Shown one piece after another: positions 8,601-20,600 of a DNA stretch of 53,922 nucleotides. The DNA lies in contig CAISGE010000073.1 in the NCBI GenBank assembly GCA_903884815.1, forward strand, positions 1 to 53,922, read 5' to 3'. The translations under genes were made by a program, and so were the position numbers. Numbering within the stretch: the stretch's first letter is position 1; the number at the start of each line of letters is the position of its first letter. The notes beneath the pieces are model-generated. The model saw only the letters and a program-made list of their open reading frames with translations. It searched no databases and was not told where the DNA came from. The stretch is from Candidatus Omnitrophota bacterium (GTDB taxonomy: Bacteria > Omnitrophota > Omnitrophia > Omnitrophales > Aquincolibacteriaceae).

Positions 8601-11600
8601 CGCGATCGCTGACCCATCCCAATCGAAGCCGGAGGATATCACGGACGCCGAGGAAGAGCACAACGCCATGCTTTTTGCCAGTATCCAGGGCGCGGATTCA
8701 CTTCTCTTTTTGGGAGAAACGGATGTGATCGAAGCCTTGGAACAACTAGCCCATCAGGGGAGGCTCGCGCACCAGAAGAGTCTCGCCTACGAACAGTCCT
8801 TGAAAGAGATACAGAAATTAAAGGACGTCAAAAAAAGCGAGGAAGCGACAGCCCTTCAAAATGTCGCGGACGGCAACTACGAGGCGATCCGGCGTTGGAC
8901 CGATATGGAAGCCGAACTGTTGAAGGTCGTGGCGGAGCTCGGTCAAACGCTGGACCCGCAGAGCGGCGATTTCCAAGCGGCCAACCGTCTGTTGATCACG
9001 TTCCTTCTGGATTATGAAGCCGAAGGCGAAAGTTTTTACTGGATCCGGAAGCAGGCCGCGGCCTGGCTGGCGTTTTTTGACAGTAACGCTACGAGCGAAG
9101 CTCTGGAAAGGGCCGGGAATACCCGTCTGCCGGAAGGCCAAAGGCCCAAAGCGTCCACCATGTTCCTGGCAGCTAACCTGGAAGCGGCCAATCCGAATAC
9201 CATGACGATCCATCTGGAAGTCGGGGAAAGCCTGATCTGCATTTACCGTCGGCGTGCCTTCAAGGCAATCCGGGACGACGCGGCGGCTTTTTGCGACAGT
9301 GATGAGTTTGAGCAATTAAGATACGGCCACGCTCGCATCGCGGGATACAAGGACGCTCTCGCAAGCCCCGAGGTGTCCCAGAAGAACCGCATGATCCTGC
9401 TTAGGCGGCTGGCCGAGATCAAGAATCCGAAATTTGTCTTTGGCGCCAATGAGCTTCTCAACGATCTGGAAGAAATGGTGGCTGGGGAAACCATCGGTTT
9501 TGAGATCTTCGATTCTCCTGACCAGCAAAAACTCGTCAGCGGGCCTGAGAATGCCCCAGTCCGCGAGGCCGCCCTCAAGGCTTACAAACATATCGCCATG
9601 GTGGCTCATGAACGGCTTAAGGTTAACAGCATTTTACAGGAGCAATTGGAAGTTGAAATATCGGCAGTCAACAGTGCCAAGAATTTCAGAGAGTTCGCGG
9701 TCCTGGCGGAACATATTCACGTCGTGATGGGCAATCTGCATCGCTTCAAGGATATGCCGAACTTTGAAGAAGGAGCGAAATTTCTCAACATGAGGAGGAA
9801 AATCATCATTCAGTCGGGCGGCTCCGGAGGAAGCGTCTTTTCTGGGATGGCCGATCTTTTCACAACCGACCGGGCCCGCCTGGACATCAGCGGGACGGAT
9901 GACGGCGGCGGGACCACTCTTTCGCGGGGCTTTCCCGCGACCGCCCACCGCATCAACTCCGCGGCCTTCGGGGATATCGCCAGAAACATCGTCGAAGCGG
10001 CGGTCAGAGAAAAAGTGCCGGGGGCCCTCGTGATAAGCCAGCTGATGGGAAAAAGGTTTGGCGAAGGGACCGGAACATTCGTTGACGAGCTCGGAAAGCT
10101 CTACGGAGATCTCGATCAAAGAGCCAACGCGATCGGTCAAGGGGACGCCTTCAGACGTGTGTATCGGCGGGTGATGGAGATTGCGGAAGTCGTGGACAAA
10201 ATGGGCATTCCCACGGAGCACAACAGCGTCCAGAACTTGGTGGGGGACGGAATCCGGTACATGACGGAAGGCCATGGCGAGGACTTCATGAATCCTGACG
10301 GTATTTACGCGGCGCTCACTGAATTCGCGAGGCTGGTCGGCTGCGAAGCCTTGGCCGTTCTGGATACGCCTTACGGGAACATCATGAAGGTCACAAGCTG
10401 GGACGGACAGGTCAAGATCGGACAGTCCTTCGCTTCCCACACGCCTTCGGGACCGCAGTATGGCCGACAGCGGCGCATTTCCCGGATGAAGGACGTGAGT
10501 CTCTTTTACCCTGAGATCTCCTGCAGGAGCCGGATCAAGGACGGGGTGCTTCACGCCGAACTTATCCTTGCCGGGCTCTCAAGTCTTGGGACCAGCCTCG
10601 GGGTCTTGTATAAGAACAGGGTCGTGGTGAAAGCTATGAAAGCGAGCAAGGCCCTGAAGGTCTATTTCGCCAACGTCGTGGGGGACGATGAGACCCGCGG
10701 GATGAATTGGGCCGAATGCGTGTTTAATTTCCTCCGTCAAATGGCGGGTTGTCCCATCCAGGAGCTCTTCAATGTCATCATCGCGAATAAAAATAACGAG
10801 CTGGATGTTCCCGTCGAAACGGCAAGACCGGAAAGGGGAACCAAATGGGACGTGCACAACGGGTCTTTCGGAGGTTACACCGAACCCCTCACGCCTACCC
10901 GGGATGATCTTCGGAGGGTCCGACGCATGGGCTTGAAGATCGACGCAGAACATAATTTTACCACCATCTTGATGAAACCGCGCCGCGATGATCCGCTAAA
11001 ATGGATCCCTCAAGTGGCCGCGGTTGTGGAGGGTTCGACCCCGGTATTGTGGGATCAAATGGGTGCCGCCGGGATTCAAAAAAAATTCCGGCCCAAGCCC
11101 ATTGTGTTGTTGATGCAGAAAAGCGGCGAGCTTGAGGCCCTGCTGAAAAGCGTGGGCCTGAACTGGCAGTCCCTTGGGATGGAAAGTGCTCACGATCTCT
11201 TTTTTCATCCCGACCTTCAGCAGGCTTTCTTTGAATGGGTGGCAGGCGGGAAGGTCCCCGCGTGGGTCGAGGCGAAAAGGCCGGACGAGGACTGGTTCCA
11301 GTCTATCTTTCGTAACGCCATCCAAATCGTTCTGCCTGGTCACGAGGTTCCGCTGTCCCATATCCGTATAGGCAGAGACATACGCCTAAGGACGGCCCAC
11401 GCCCGGTACACGTACGATGACGACCATACAATGAACGCGACCATCGAGGTCCAGTTCCTTTCCCAGGCCCAAACCGAGGCGACTTTTCATGGGAGCCGTG
11501 TTGCGATCGCTCATAACCCACAGGCACTGATGGAAGAAGAAATACAGCGTCTGGGCAAGCTGGATTATTCTCAATTCAAATCAAATGGCGTGATCAAGAT

Positions 11601-14600
11601 CCTCCTGCCCAACGAACTTCTCGGTGTCGGACGTCTGCCGCAGGAAAAAATCGACCATCTCGCGGCGGTGCTTAAATTCAATCTGGCGAAGATCGACCTG
11701 ATCTGGTCGAGCGGTTTTCAACAATACGAGGAGAAGCGCATCCAGGATGAGCATGAACTTCAATTCCAATATCTAAAGGGGCTGGGCGACAACCTTGTTC
11801 TTCAGAAAAAAAGGATGGAAAAGGGAGAGGGCTCCATAAACCAGGCGGATGACAAATATCTGAAGGCCCTTGGAGCCGCGTCGATCGCGGTCCCCTACCT
11901 GCGATTCCTGCGGCGTACGAAGCAGGACGGACACGCGGCGATAGTGGACTCGGACATGGACATGACCATCAGTGGTGCCGGCACCCCTCTGAACCCTCAG
12001 ATGTCTTTCGATTTTACGGGCTATGCCGCGGAGCCATGGATCACAAAACAGATCGTGACCGGCCAGGATTTTCTGGGGCCTCTCAATCAGGTAGTAAAAC
12101 CGCTCGAACTGACGGAACGGCAGCGCGACTGGGTCGCTCATCTCAGCGGTGTGCCCCGCCCTGTCAGAGGCACGGCCCGGTTCTTTAAATATTTGAATTT
12201 GCTTGTTTCCGCGGGGAATGCTGTTATCCGTTTCGACGAGAACCGGGGCGGTTACACGAAAAGGAAGCAGAACGGGATCGTCGAAAAAGACGCCGACCTT
12301 TGCGAGCTTGCCGCGCGTCTCACCATGCCGGAAGTGGGTTACAAGCCCGATAACGGTTTTCAGATCGAGTTCCGCGAAGCCGAAATGATCTGGGATCAGA
12401 AGACGCGCACCTGGAAGCCCGCGAGCTTTGCCTCAATGGCGATCTTTCCGACGGGCCGGGACGATCAAAAACGCGATTTCGACCCCCAGCCTTATGCCGT
12501 GATTCGGAAAACCCATATTCACAAATTAGAACTGTTGCTCGAGAAGCCTCAGATGATGCTGGAGCAGCTTGCGGCCTTCATAAAGCTGGGCCCCGACCAA
12601 AAATGGATTTTGAAGATCCCCGATACCGTGGATGGGGTCGCGATCGAAAGAGAGGTCGAGGTGCTCGATTATCAGAAACAATTCATTCTGACGCTCTGGG
12701 AGAGGAATAAAGAATCCTGGGAGGAACATCCGGGAGAAGTAAAGCGCATTCTGGGTTCCGGACAGGCCGGAGGCGCGACGACCATTGACTATTCTGCCCA
12801 CGGCAAAGCCTACGGGATCCGATTTTCTTCAACAGAAGAGGATCTTCAAGACATGCCTGCTGTTAGAGGTAAGAAGGTGCGTCATGCCATGTTGGGAGAT
12901 GAGATGTCGGTCACTTATGTCGAGGATCCGGAAGCCGAGCGCAATCACGGTTTTAGATTTACCGCGAACGACCTGCTCAAACCTTTTACGCAAAACCCTT
13001 TGGAAATTTCAGCGATTGTTCAGAATCGCCCTGATCCGATAAAGGAAAAGTTGGGAGTACGCGCCTTTGTAGGAGAGCACATGATCCATCCGGTTCTGCA
13101 GAGACTTGCCGCGAAGAGATATAGCGGGGGAGCGGAAGCTGAAACCACTCCGGAAGACGTGGCCGCGGAGCTCAACGCCACTCTCGGGAGCCGGATGCAG
13201 CGTGAGATCTATCAAATTTTTTGGGACAATATCGAGATGCGGTACAGTCTCGATGAAAAGACTCAAAGATCTCTTGAAAAAGCGCTGGCTGATACGGGAC
13301 CCATGGGACAATCAGAATTGGAACGCATGCACAGGAGGTTGTACGAGGCCGCCCTTCCGGACCATATCCGGAAAACCGCGATGATCCGAGCGAAAGGAAA
13401 TGATTATTCAGTCGCGGAAGATCCTCCGGAGGAGATGGACCTCCTGATCCACACGGGGGCCTGGGGGAGCGGCCAGGAACTTTTAGATAATGTGACCTTG
13501 GGTTTTGACCCGCGCGGGACGGAACCCTATGTGACGGACGGGGTGCTTGCCAACGCGGGCCGTGCGACCACTCAGGGGCCGTCTTTGGAAGCTCTGAGAC
13601 TCCTTCCGCCGGAGGTTACTGACGAGCGTTTCAAGAGGCTTGGGGCCACTGGCTTTGAGGACCTGACCGAAGCTCAGGCGTTTGAGCTTCTTCAACGCCC
13701 GGGAGATCTCCCTTCGCGTGAGGCCTCGCAACATACGGGAGACGCTTCGAAACCCAGGCCGGGCTCGGGACAATTGGGCTCAAGCGGCCGAGGATTTCCC
13801 TCCTCGACAGCGAGATTCGAGATGGTCAGACGATTTTGGAAGCTCGCCTCCCTTCCGCTGTCCCTTGCGGCATGGGGAAGACAGGCTTTTTCGGAAATGC
13901 GGGCCGAGCTTTCCGCGGAGATGGGATTTCCGGAAGCGTTCGCGAAGGGCGAGAGGGTGCTGGGAGCGGTGAGCGGTCCTGCCGGGATTTCTTCCGCGCT
14001 AATGCGAGAAGATTCTTCATTGTTCGTCACCCGATCAGAGACTCGTTCCCGTCAACCCGCCAATGTGTCGGCGCCTGCGGCGACGGTCAGCACCCCACCG
14101 ACGAAGAGTCTGCTCCGTGCGGATCTGGATGAATTGACATCTGATTTCAATATTTCCACGGACCAGATGGAGGATATGCGGGAGAGGATCTCGGATGCGG
14201 CGGAAGACGGTCTCGAGGCGCATGCGCAACCCGTCGATGTGCACACCTCACCCAATTTTCTATCTATGTCCCTGGCCAACGTCGGCCGTCCGAACGGCGA
14301 TCACCGTGGGGTTTTCTGGGGGATCAGTTTTGACGAAGGCGCGGTTTGTCTTCAGAAGGTCACCTTGAAGGGAAATCACAAGCTTGTCGCCCAGGAATTG
14401 AAAAAGATCGAGGTGGGCCGAAGGCCCGAAGGAATGAAGATCGGAAAACTTCTGGACCAGATGGCGGAAGCCATCGCGGTCATGGCTGAACAGGAGCCGT
14501 CTACGGTAATGATCCCGCTTGGCGTGAGCATCCCTTTCCCCCTTTCTCTTCCCCCAGGCTCCGGAGCGGTGGATGGGGCAGCCATCAGCAATGCCACTAA

Positions 14601-17600
14601 AGAATGGAAGGGGAGCTTCAAGCGGGACGTCAAAACGGAGTTAATGGCCCGGCTGAAAAAACGGAAAATCAGAAATGTCGAGATCCTGGATGTTGTGAAC
14701 AACAGCACGGCCCTTCTGGCCAAAGCGGCCTACACAACAAGAGGTTCTGCCGTTGACGCGAGCTTGATCCTGGATGAGGGGGTCAACGTGGCTCTGTACC
14801 TGACGCCCCAGCAGATCCCGAAGATTAGCGGCGAGGGGGGATGGGAAGGGGAGATCATCGTCGTTAGTGAGATCGGGGATTTCCAGGAATTTCCTTCGGG
14901 CGTTTTGACCCGTTATGACAAAGAGCTTCACCGGTCCACCACCGTGAAGACAAATCACATTTTCGAGAAGCTGACCTCCATGACTTATCTCCCCAAGCTT
15001 TTCGGGCATATTCTCAAAGCGAAAAGCGGGATCGGGGTCCTTCCTCCTCTCGAGAGCACTACGGGGAAAAAAGTCGACACGCTTACCTTCCAGGAGCTTG
15101 CGGAGATTTACAATGATGCTTCTCCCGACTTTCAGGCGCTTTCGCGGATATTCCCTCAGATCGCCCGTTGGACCCCTGAGCAGAAACAGTACGTGAGAAC
15201 CATTGCGCAGCTTGTGATCGAACGCTCTGCCAGGATCCTTGCGGCGGGCATTGTGGCGCTCGTTGAAAAACTGGAGGCGGGCCAGCGCAAACCCCCGCAA
15301 GATGGGAAGTGGACGTTCGCGATCGGCCGCGAGTTGTTTGACATGATTCCTGCCTATAGGAAAAAGCTGCTCGCCAAGGCCATCGAAGAGATCTATCCGG
15401 ATTCTGCCGGGAAGATCGAATTTATTAAACTTCCGTCGCGGGACAGCGCGGCCGGCGCCGCGGTCGTTGCCGCCATGGTCAAAAACGTGGATACCGCTCC
15501 TGTCAGACAATCGCCTCCCGCCGATGACATTTCAGACGAGCGGATCTCGCGGGTCAAGGAGATCCTCGACCGAAACAGCCTCGAATATGACACGCCGGAA
15601 GCCCGGCGCCTCGACGGGACCGAAGAGAGGTTGGATTTTCTTTTCAGGCGTTTTCCTATGGTCAAAAGCGTCGAGACCTTCCTGCGTAAGCGTATTCATT
15701 GGCTCAGAGAGCGCATTAATGAAGCGTGTGTGTCTGTGGGGATCCACCTTTTGGGGTTGTCGCTTATCGCTGTTTTCATTGTCCATCTTTTCTATAACCC
15801 GATTACCGAATGGATGTCTAAATATTTCAAAAATAAGGCGCAAGGCCTGCGGGATTGGGTCGGGGACCCCGAAATGCTCAAAGAACAGATCCGTAAGGCG
15901 AAGGAAAGTCAGGGCAGCCGGAGGTCCAAGGGAGCTTTGATCTACGGCTATCTCAAGGGATGGTACCTGCAGATCGACAGGGATTTCAAACAGATGGATG
16001 AGAACGCGGGGAAACCTTTGAGCGATTCCTCCGCGATTGTAAAAGGTCCCAAGGAACAGCTGAGCCTGGATATCGGAGAGGCCTTCGAAGAGGCCCTCAA
16101 GTTCGAAGAACTTCTCAGACCCAAAGGTGACAAAGAAATGCAGCCCAAGAACGTCGACATTTTTCACAAGGTCGTCGGCCTTCTGGATTCCAAGGACCCC
16201 CATGTGGTCGTCGCCAACCTCAACACGCTCGCACGGATCTCAAAATATGTCGGCGAGACGGAAGCGTTCCAGCTACGGCAGAAACTTTATCTTATAATTC
16301 AAGATACCCAGAAAGACGAAATGGTCCGGAGCGCGGCGGCGGAGACTCTGGGATGTTTTCCGGCTTTCGAGAATCTAGCCGTCGGAAAGAAACTTTTGGA
16401 CATGGATGATCAGGATGCCTCCAAATGGCTGAAGTCCTATGTGGCCGGCATGCTTGCGGCGACCGTCGAAAAATGCAAGATCCGGCGGACTAATTTTAAT
16501 GATCCGGAAGAATTTGACGGGCTTGTCGGAAGGCTGCTGGAGATCGCCAAGCCCCCTTCCGGGGACCTGCGGTCCAATATCACTCTCCGGGCCAATGCCA
16601 TCCGCACTTTGGCGGCCTTCCGGTGGCCCGGGCCGGATGTTCTGAAGGGTCTCAAGGCGGTTTTCCGGCGCCATAATCTTGACGCGACGTTGCAGCGGGA
16701 GTCTTTCGCCGCTTTGGCACAACTTTATGTAAGCACCCCGTCCGCAATTCGGCGGAGCGGTGATTTTTACGAAATGATCCGGAATTATTTTACCGATCCG
16801 AAGCTGAAGAACCGTGATGCCGTGATGGTCAAGTGCGCGTATGAAGTCCTCCGGGAAATGAAGCGGTATGCCCCGAACCAGGCGCTGAAGGAGCAGATCA
16901 AAGATCTTCTGGAACCGGAGCCTCAGCCGCGAGTCAAGAGTCGGCTTGTTTTTATTCCCATCGATCCTTTCATTCCCAAAGAGCCTGGGAAAATAGGCCG
17001 CTCCCAGGAAGCGGACCCCGTCTTCGATTGGGTCAAGATCTTTCAGGACGGAAAAGCGGCCGCGGTGCTTTCCGGACGCTTTGGCGGATCACGCTACAAG
17101 GGAGAGGAGGACTCTTCCCTGAGCCTCCGGGAAGAACTCGCGCGCCAGACGGTCGACGCATTAATGAACGGTCAGCCCGTTAGGATTCCTGCCCGGAAAC
17201 GGACCCATATGGATTCAAAGAATGGGGTGAAGCATCTCGTGGTTCCGGTTCCCGGCAAGCCGGTCATTATTTTAGGCCGGAAAGCCGATCAGGTGCTTTT
17301 CAGGAAGCATTTTCCGGACATGGTTGTCAAGGATGCGCCCAAAGATCTTCCGCCCAAACGGGACAAGGACCGCTACGATCGCGCCCTCCGGAAAGCCCTC
17401 GGGGACATCGTTGACGAAAACACAGTACTGGTCATTGAGCCCGAGCAGGCGGCGGCTGTCCTGGAAAGAGAATGGGAGCCGACGCGGCGGAAGCATAACG
17501 CTGTTGCGCCCGCGCAATACCAGATCCCGGACACGATCGGGAATTTTACGCCGGAAGGACCTTTCTTGCAGACAGGGGTTTATGATGCCGTCGCGATGCA

Positions 17601-20600
17601 TGATGAACAGAAGCCGATGGATCCGAATCCGCCCGCGGCTATCCGCCCCAACTTTGTTTTTGGAACGAATCCCACGCAAAGGATGGCTCTGGTTAATATC
17701 AACGGGAATGTCTGGCACTGGCTAGTGGCAGGCGACGCCCAGCTTCCGAGGGAGTCCCTGCTTGTTCCGGAACCCGATTTCCCTCTGACTCTCGCGGATC
17801 CCAAGGCCAATTATGACGTGCTGAGCTATTACCGCCGGAGCGGTCTCAAGGGCTATATCAATTCCTGGGGCCTCGGCACTTTACCGCGGCTGCATGTCCA
17901 TATCGTTTCCGACATGCCCATTTATCATCTTCCCATGCGATCGTTGGGCGTGAAGGTGGACGGATTCGAGGCACAAGAACTGGAAGGCTACGGAGGCACG
18001 ACGGTTGTTTTCGAAGGGGGGGATGACAAAAAGTTAGCGGGTGTTAAAGCGAAGTTCGCCCGGAAATTATTGAAGGAGAAGGTCCCGCACGAGGCGTTCG
18101 AGGAAGCAGGCAAAGTGATCTTCGTTTTATGGGACAACAACCCCGCAAAATGGCAAGCAGTCGAAAAGAAACATCTCAAGGGTCACTATGTGACAGCTCA
18201 GCTAATGGGCGGTATTAAGGGCTACCCACGGGATATTCTTGATCAGATCACTCCCGAAATTTATCACAATGAGATCCTCAAACCCCTGGCCCTGCCCGTC
18301 GACCGCCGCGATGCCATGCTTGCGTCTCTGCGCTCGGAATCAAGGGGCCGCGCGGCTTTCAATGAAATCGCCGAATACGCCCCAGCGCTTGCCCGCTTGG
18401 AAGCGGGGAATCGTCGGTGGCGCGGGTTCTCTCGTGATGGGATGCCCAGCGGCATGGCCGGATTTTCGTCGGCGCTGATGACGGGACTCAAGCCCCGATC
18501 GGAAACCAGGACCTTCAAAGGAGGCGAAACAATCAGCGGGACCCCTAAAGCCGCGGCGGATTCCGAAGATTTTCTGAACCCTGAAAGCTATGCCGCGAAA
18601 AATGCACCGGAGCTGTCGCGCTTTACGGTCGTTTCCCGGCAGTTGGAGGCGGGACTGGATCGCGCCCTTCTGGCGAAAGTCAGGGGCTTGCGCACGGTCC
18701 GAAAGATATTCGGTAAAACAATCGCGGGTCTTGTCGCCATGCTTATGGTGACCGGCGGCCTGGGCGTTTTGATGCACGACCTTTTTCCTTCCTGGCAGAA
18801 GAACTTTGGCGAGCCCCGAAATAGGATGGATGCTTTTGCCGTGAATGTGATCTATGACCGGATCAAAGGTCAGGAATATGCTGAGGACGTCCCCGAGGAG
18901 GTAAGGAATGGACAAAAGACGCTCGGCGATTACCTGCGTGAAGTTTTGGCCGAAGATAAGAGCCTCCGGTTGAGTGTTTTTCTGGAAGCTGGAAGCGATT
19001 TTCGCGGCCGGGCGGATGAATGGATCGGCCGGACCGGAGATCCCTTATACGATCAAAGGCTCCGGCAGGCCCGTGAAGCGGTCGATCGCGAGATCAAGGT
19101 CAAGGTTTATCCGACACAGACTGCCGTCGCGGGGATGCCCAATTTTTTGGTCGAGGCTTTTTATATTGCCGATGACGGCTCCAAGGTCCAGATCTTTGAT
19201 GAGGTTTATCCTGATGCGCCCCACGAGGCCCCCAATCTCTGGCGAGATCTTCAGATGGGGGTGTACAGAAAGATCACCGAGCTTCTTACCCTGAAACTTC
19301 AGGAGCAGGGCCGGGCCAAGCAGGACATACTTTTTGTGGATAACGAGGTTTTTGTCAGCCTGCCGACGCCTCTTTTGCCGGACGCGCTTCACCATCATAT
19401 GAACCACTCGGTATACACGCCGACGATCTACTGGCCTGACGCATCATCGCTCGAGCTTTTGGGCTATTCCAAGCCGCTCGGTCGCTACATCATTCGCAAC
19501 GGGAAGATCAGCATTCCCGACGCGATAGGGATCACCTTTGACCTTATTACCGGTGTGGCGCTTTATGAGCATACCCCTGCCGTGACGGGAGGTGTGGTAC
19601 CGGGCTATGTGGATGTGGTCGACAGCTATAACGAGGACGGACTTCGAAGTACGAACGGCGTTTTGATCGAGCAATGGCAGGCGCCGCTCCTCCGGAAATT
19701 GATCGATCTCTATAAGAAAAAACTTGGCATGGGTCATGAGACCGAAGACAAGGTCTTCTTTGATGCGCTCAACGATCCCAAACTAGAAGCAATCTTGGGG
19801 GAGTTCCAGGAAAGAATGGACGTTATCAAGGCTTATCTCGCCGGCGAGGTGATGCTCTGGCTCAAGACAAGCAAGTTCCGTCCCGCCTGGTTCGACGAGG
19901 CTATGAGGGCTTATCAGGAGGAATTTGGACTGGCCTCTGTGGACGGGGAGCAGGTTCTGGAAGCCTTCCGCAACAGCCTGGAAGCCGCGATGGAAAAGGA
20001 AGAAACGTGGGCCAGGTTTTTCAACGACCCCAAGACCCAGACGCTTTATTGGGAGTTCCTGAAAAACCCGATCGTTTCGAATGTCCGCCGGCAGGTCGAC
20101 TACAAAGGCCCTCAAAAATGGAAAGAGCTTCTCCTCAAACTTCAAGCCGATCCCGTCCGGTTGGAATGGTATAAAAAAAACGCGCCCCGGGTCATACTCG
20201 GCGGACGTGAGTTTGGCCCCGCGGCTCACAAGTTATTCCTTGAGATCCAGAATCTGATCCGTGTGCTCAAGCTCGAAGACCGATTCGCCACGATCGAGAA
20301 CTACAACATCGATGTCGCGCCGATCATTTTCCAGGGGGATGCGGCGACGATGATGCTCACCTACGAGTTCATAGAAGCCTCCGCGACCAGCAATATGAAA
20401 GGCCTTCCGAACGGCGCGATCCTGATGGGGTCGTGGGGTGGTTCCCAGCCTGAGCTTTTCACCATCGTGGAGGTGGATACCGGACGCGAGGTGAATATCT
20501 TCAAGGAAAAAGTCACCTATGAACAGATGGTTGAGAATCTAAAGAGCAACAAGTGGAAGATCACGAACGGTCTCCTGGTGCTTTACAGCCAAGAGGGTGA

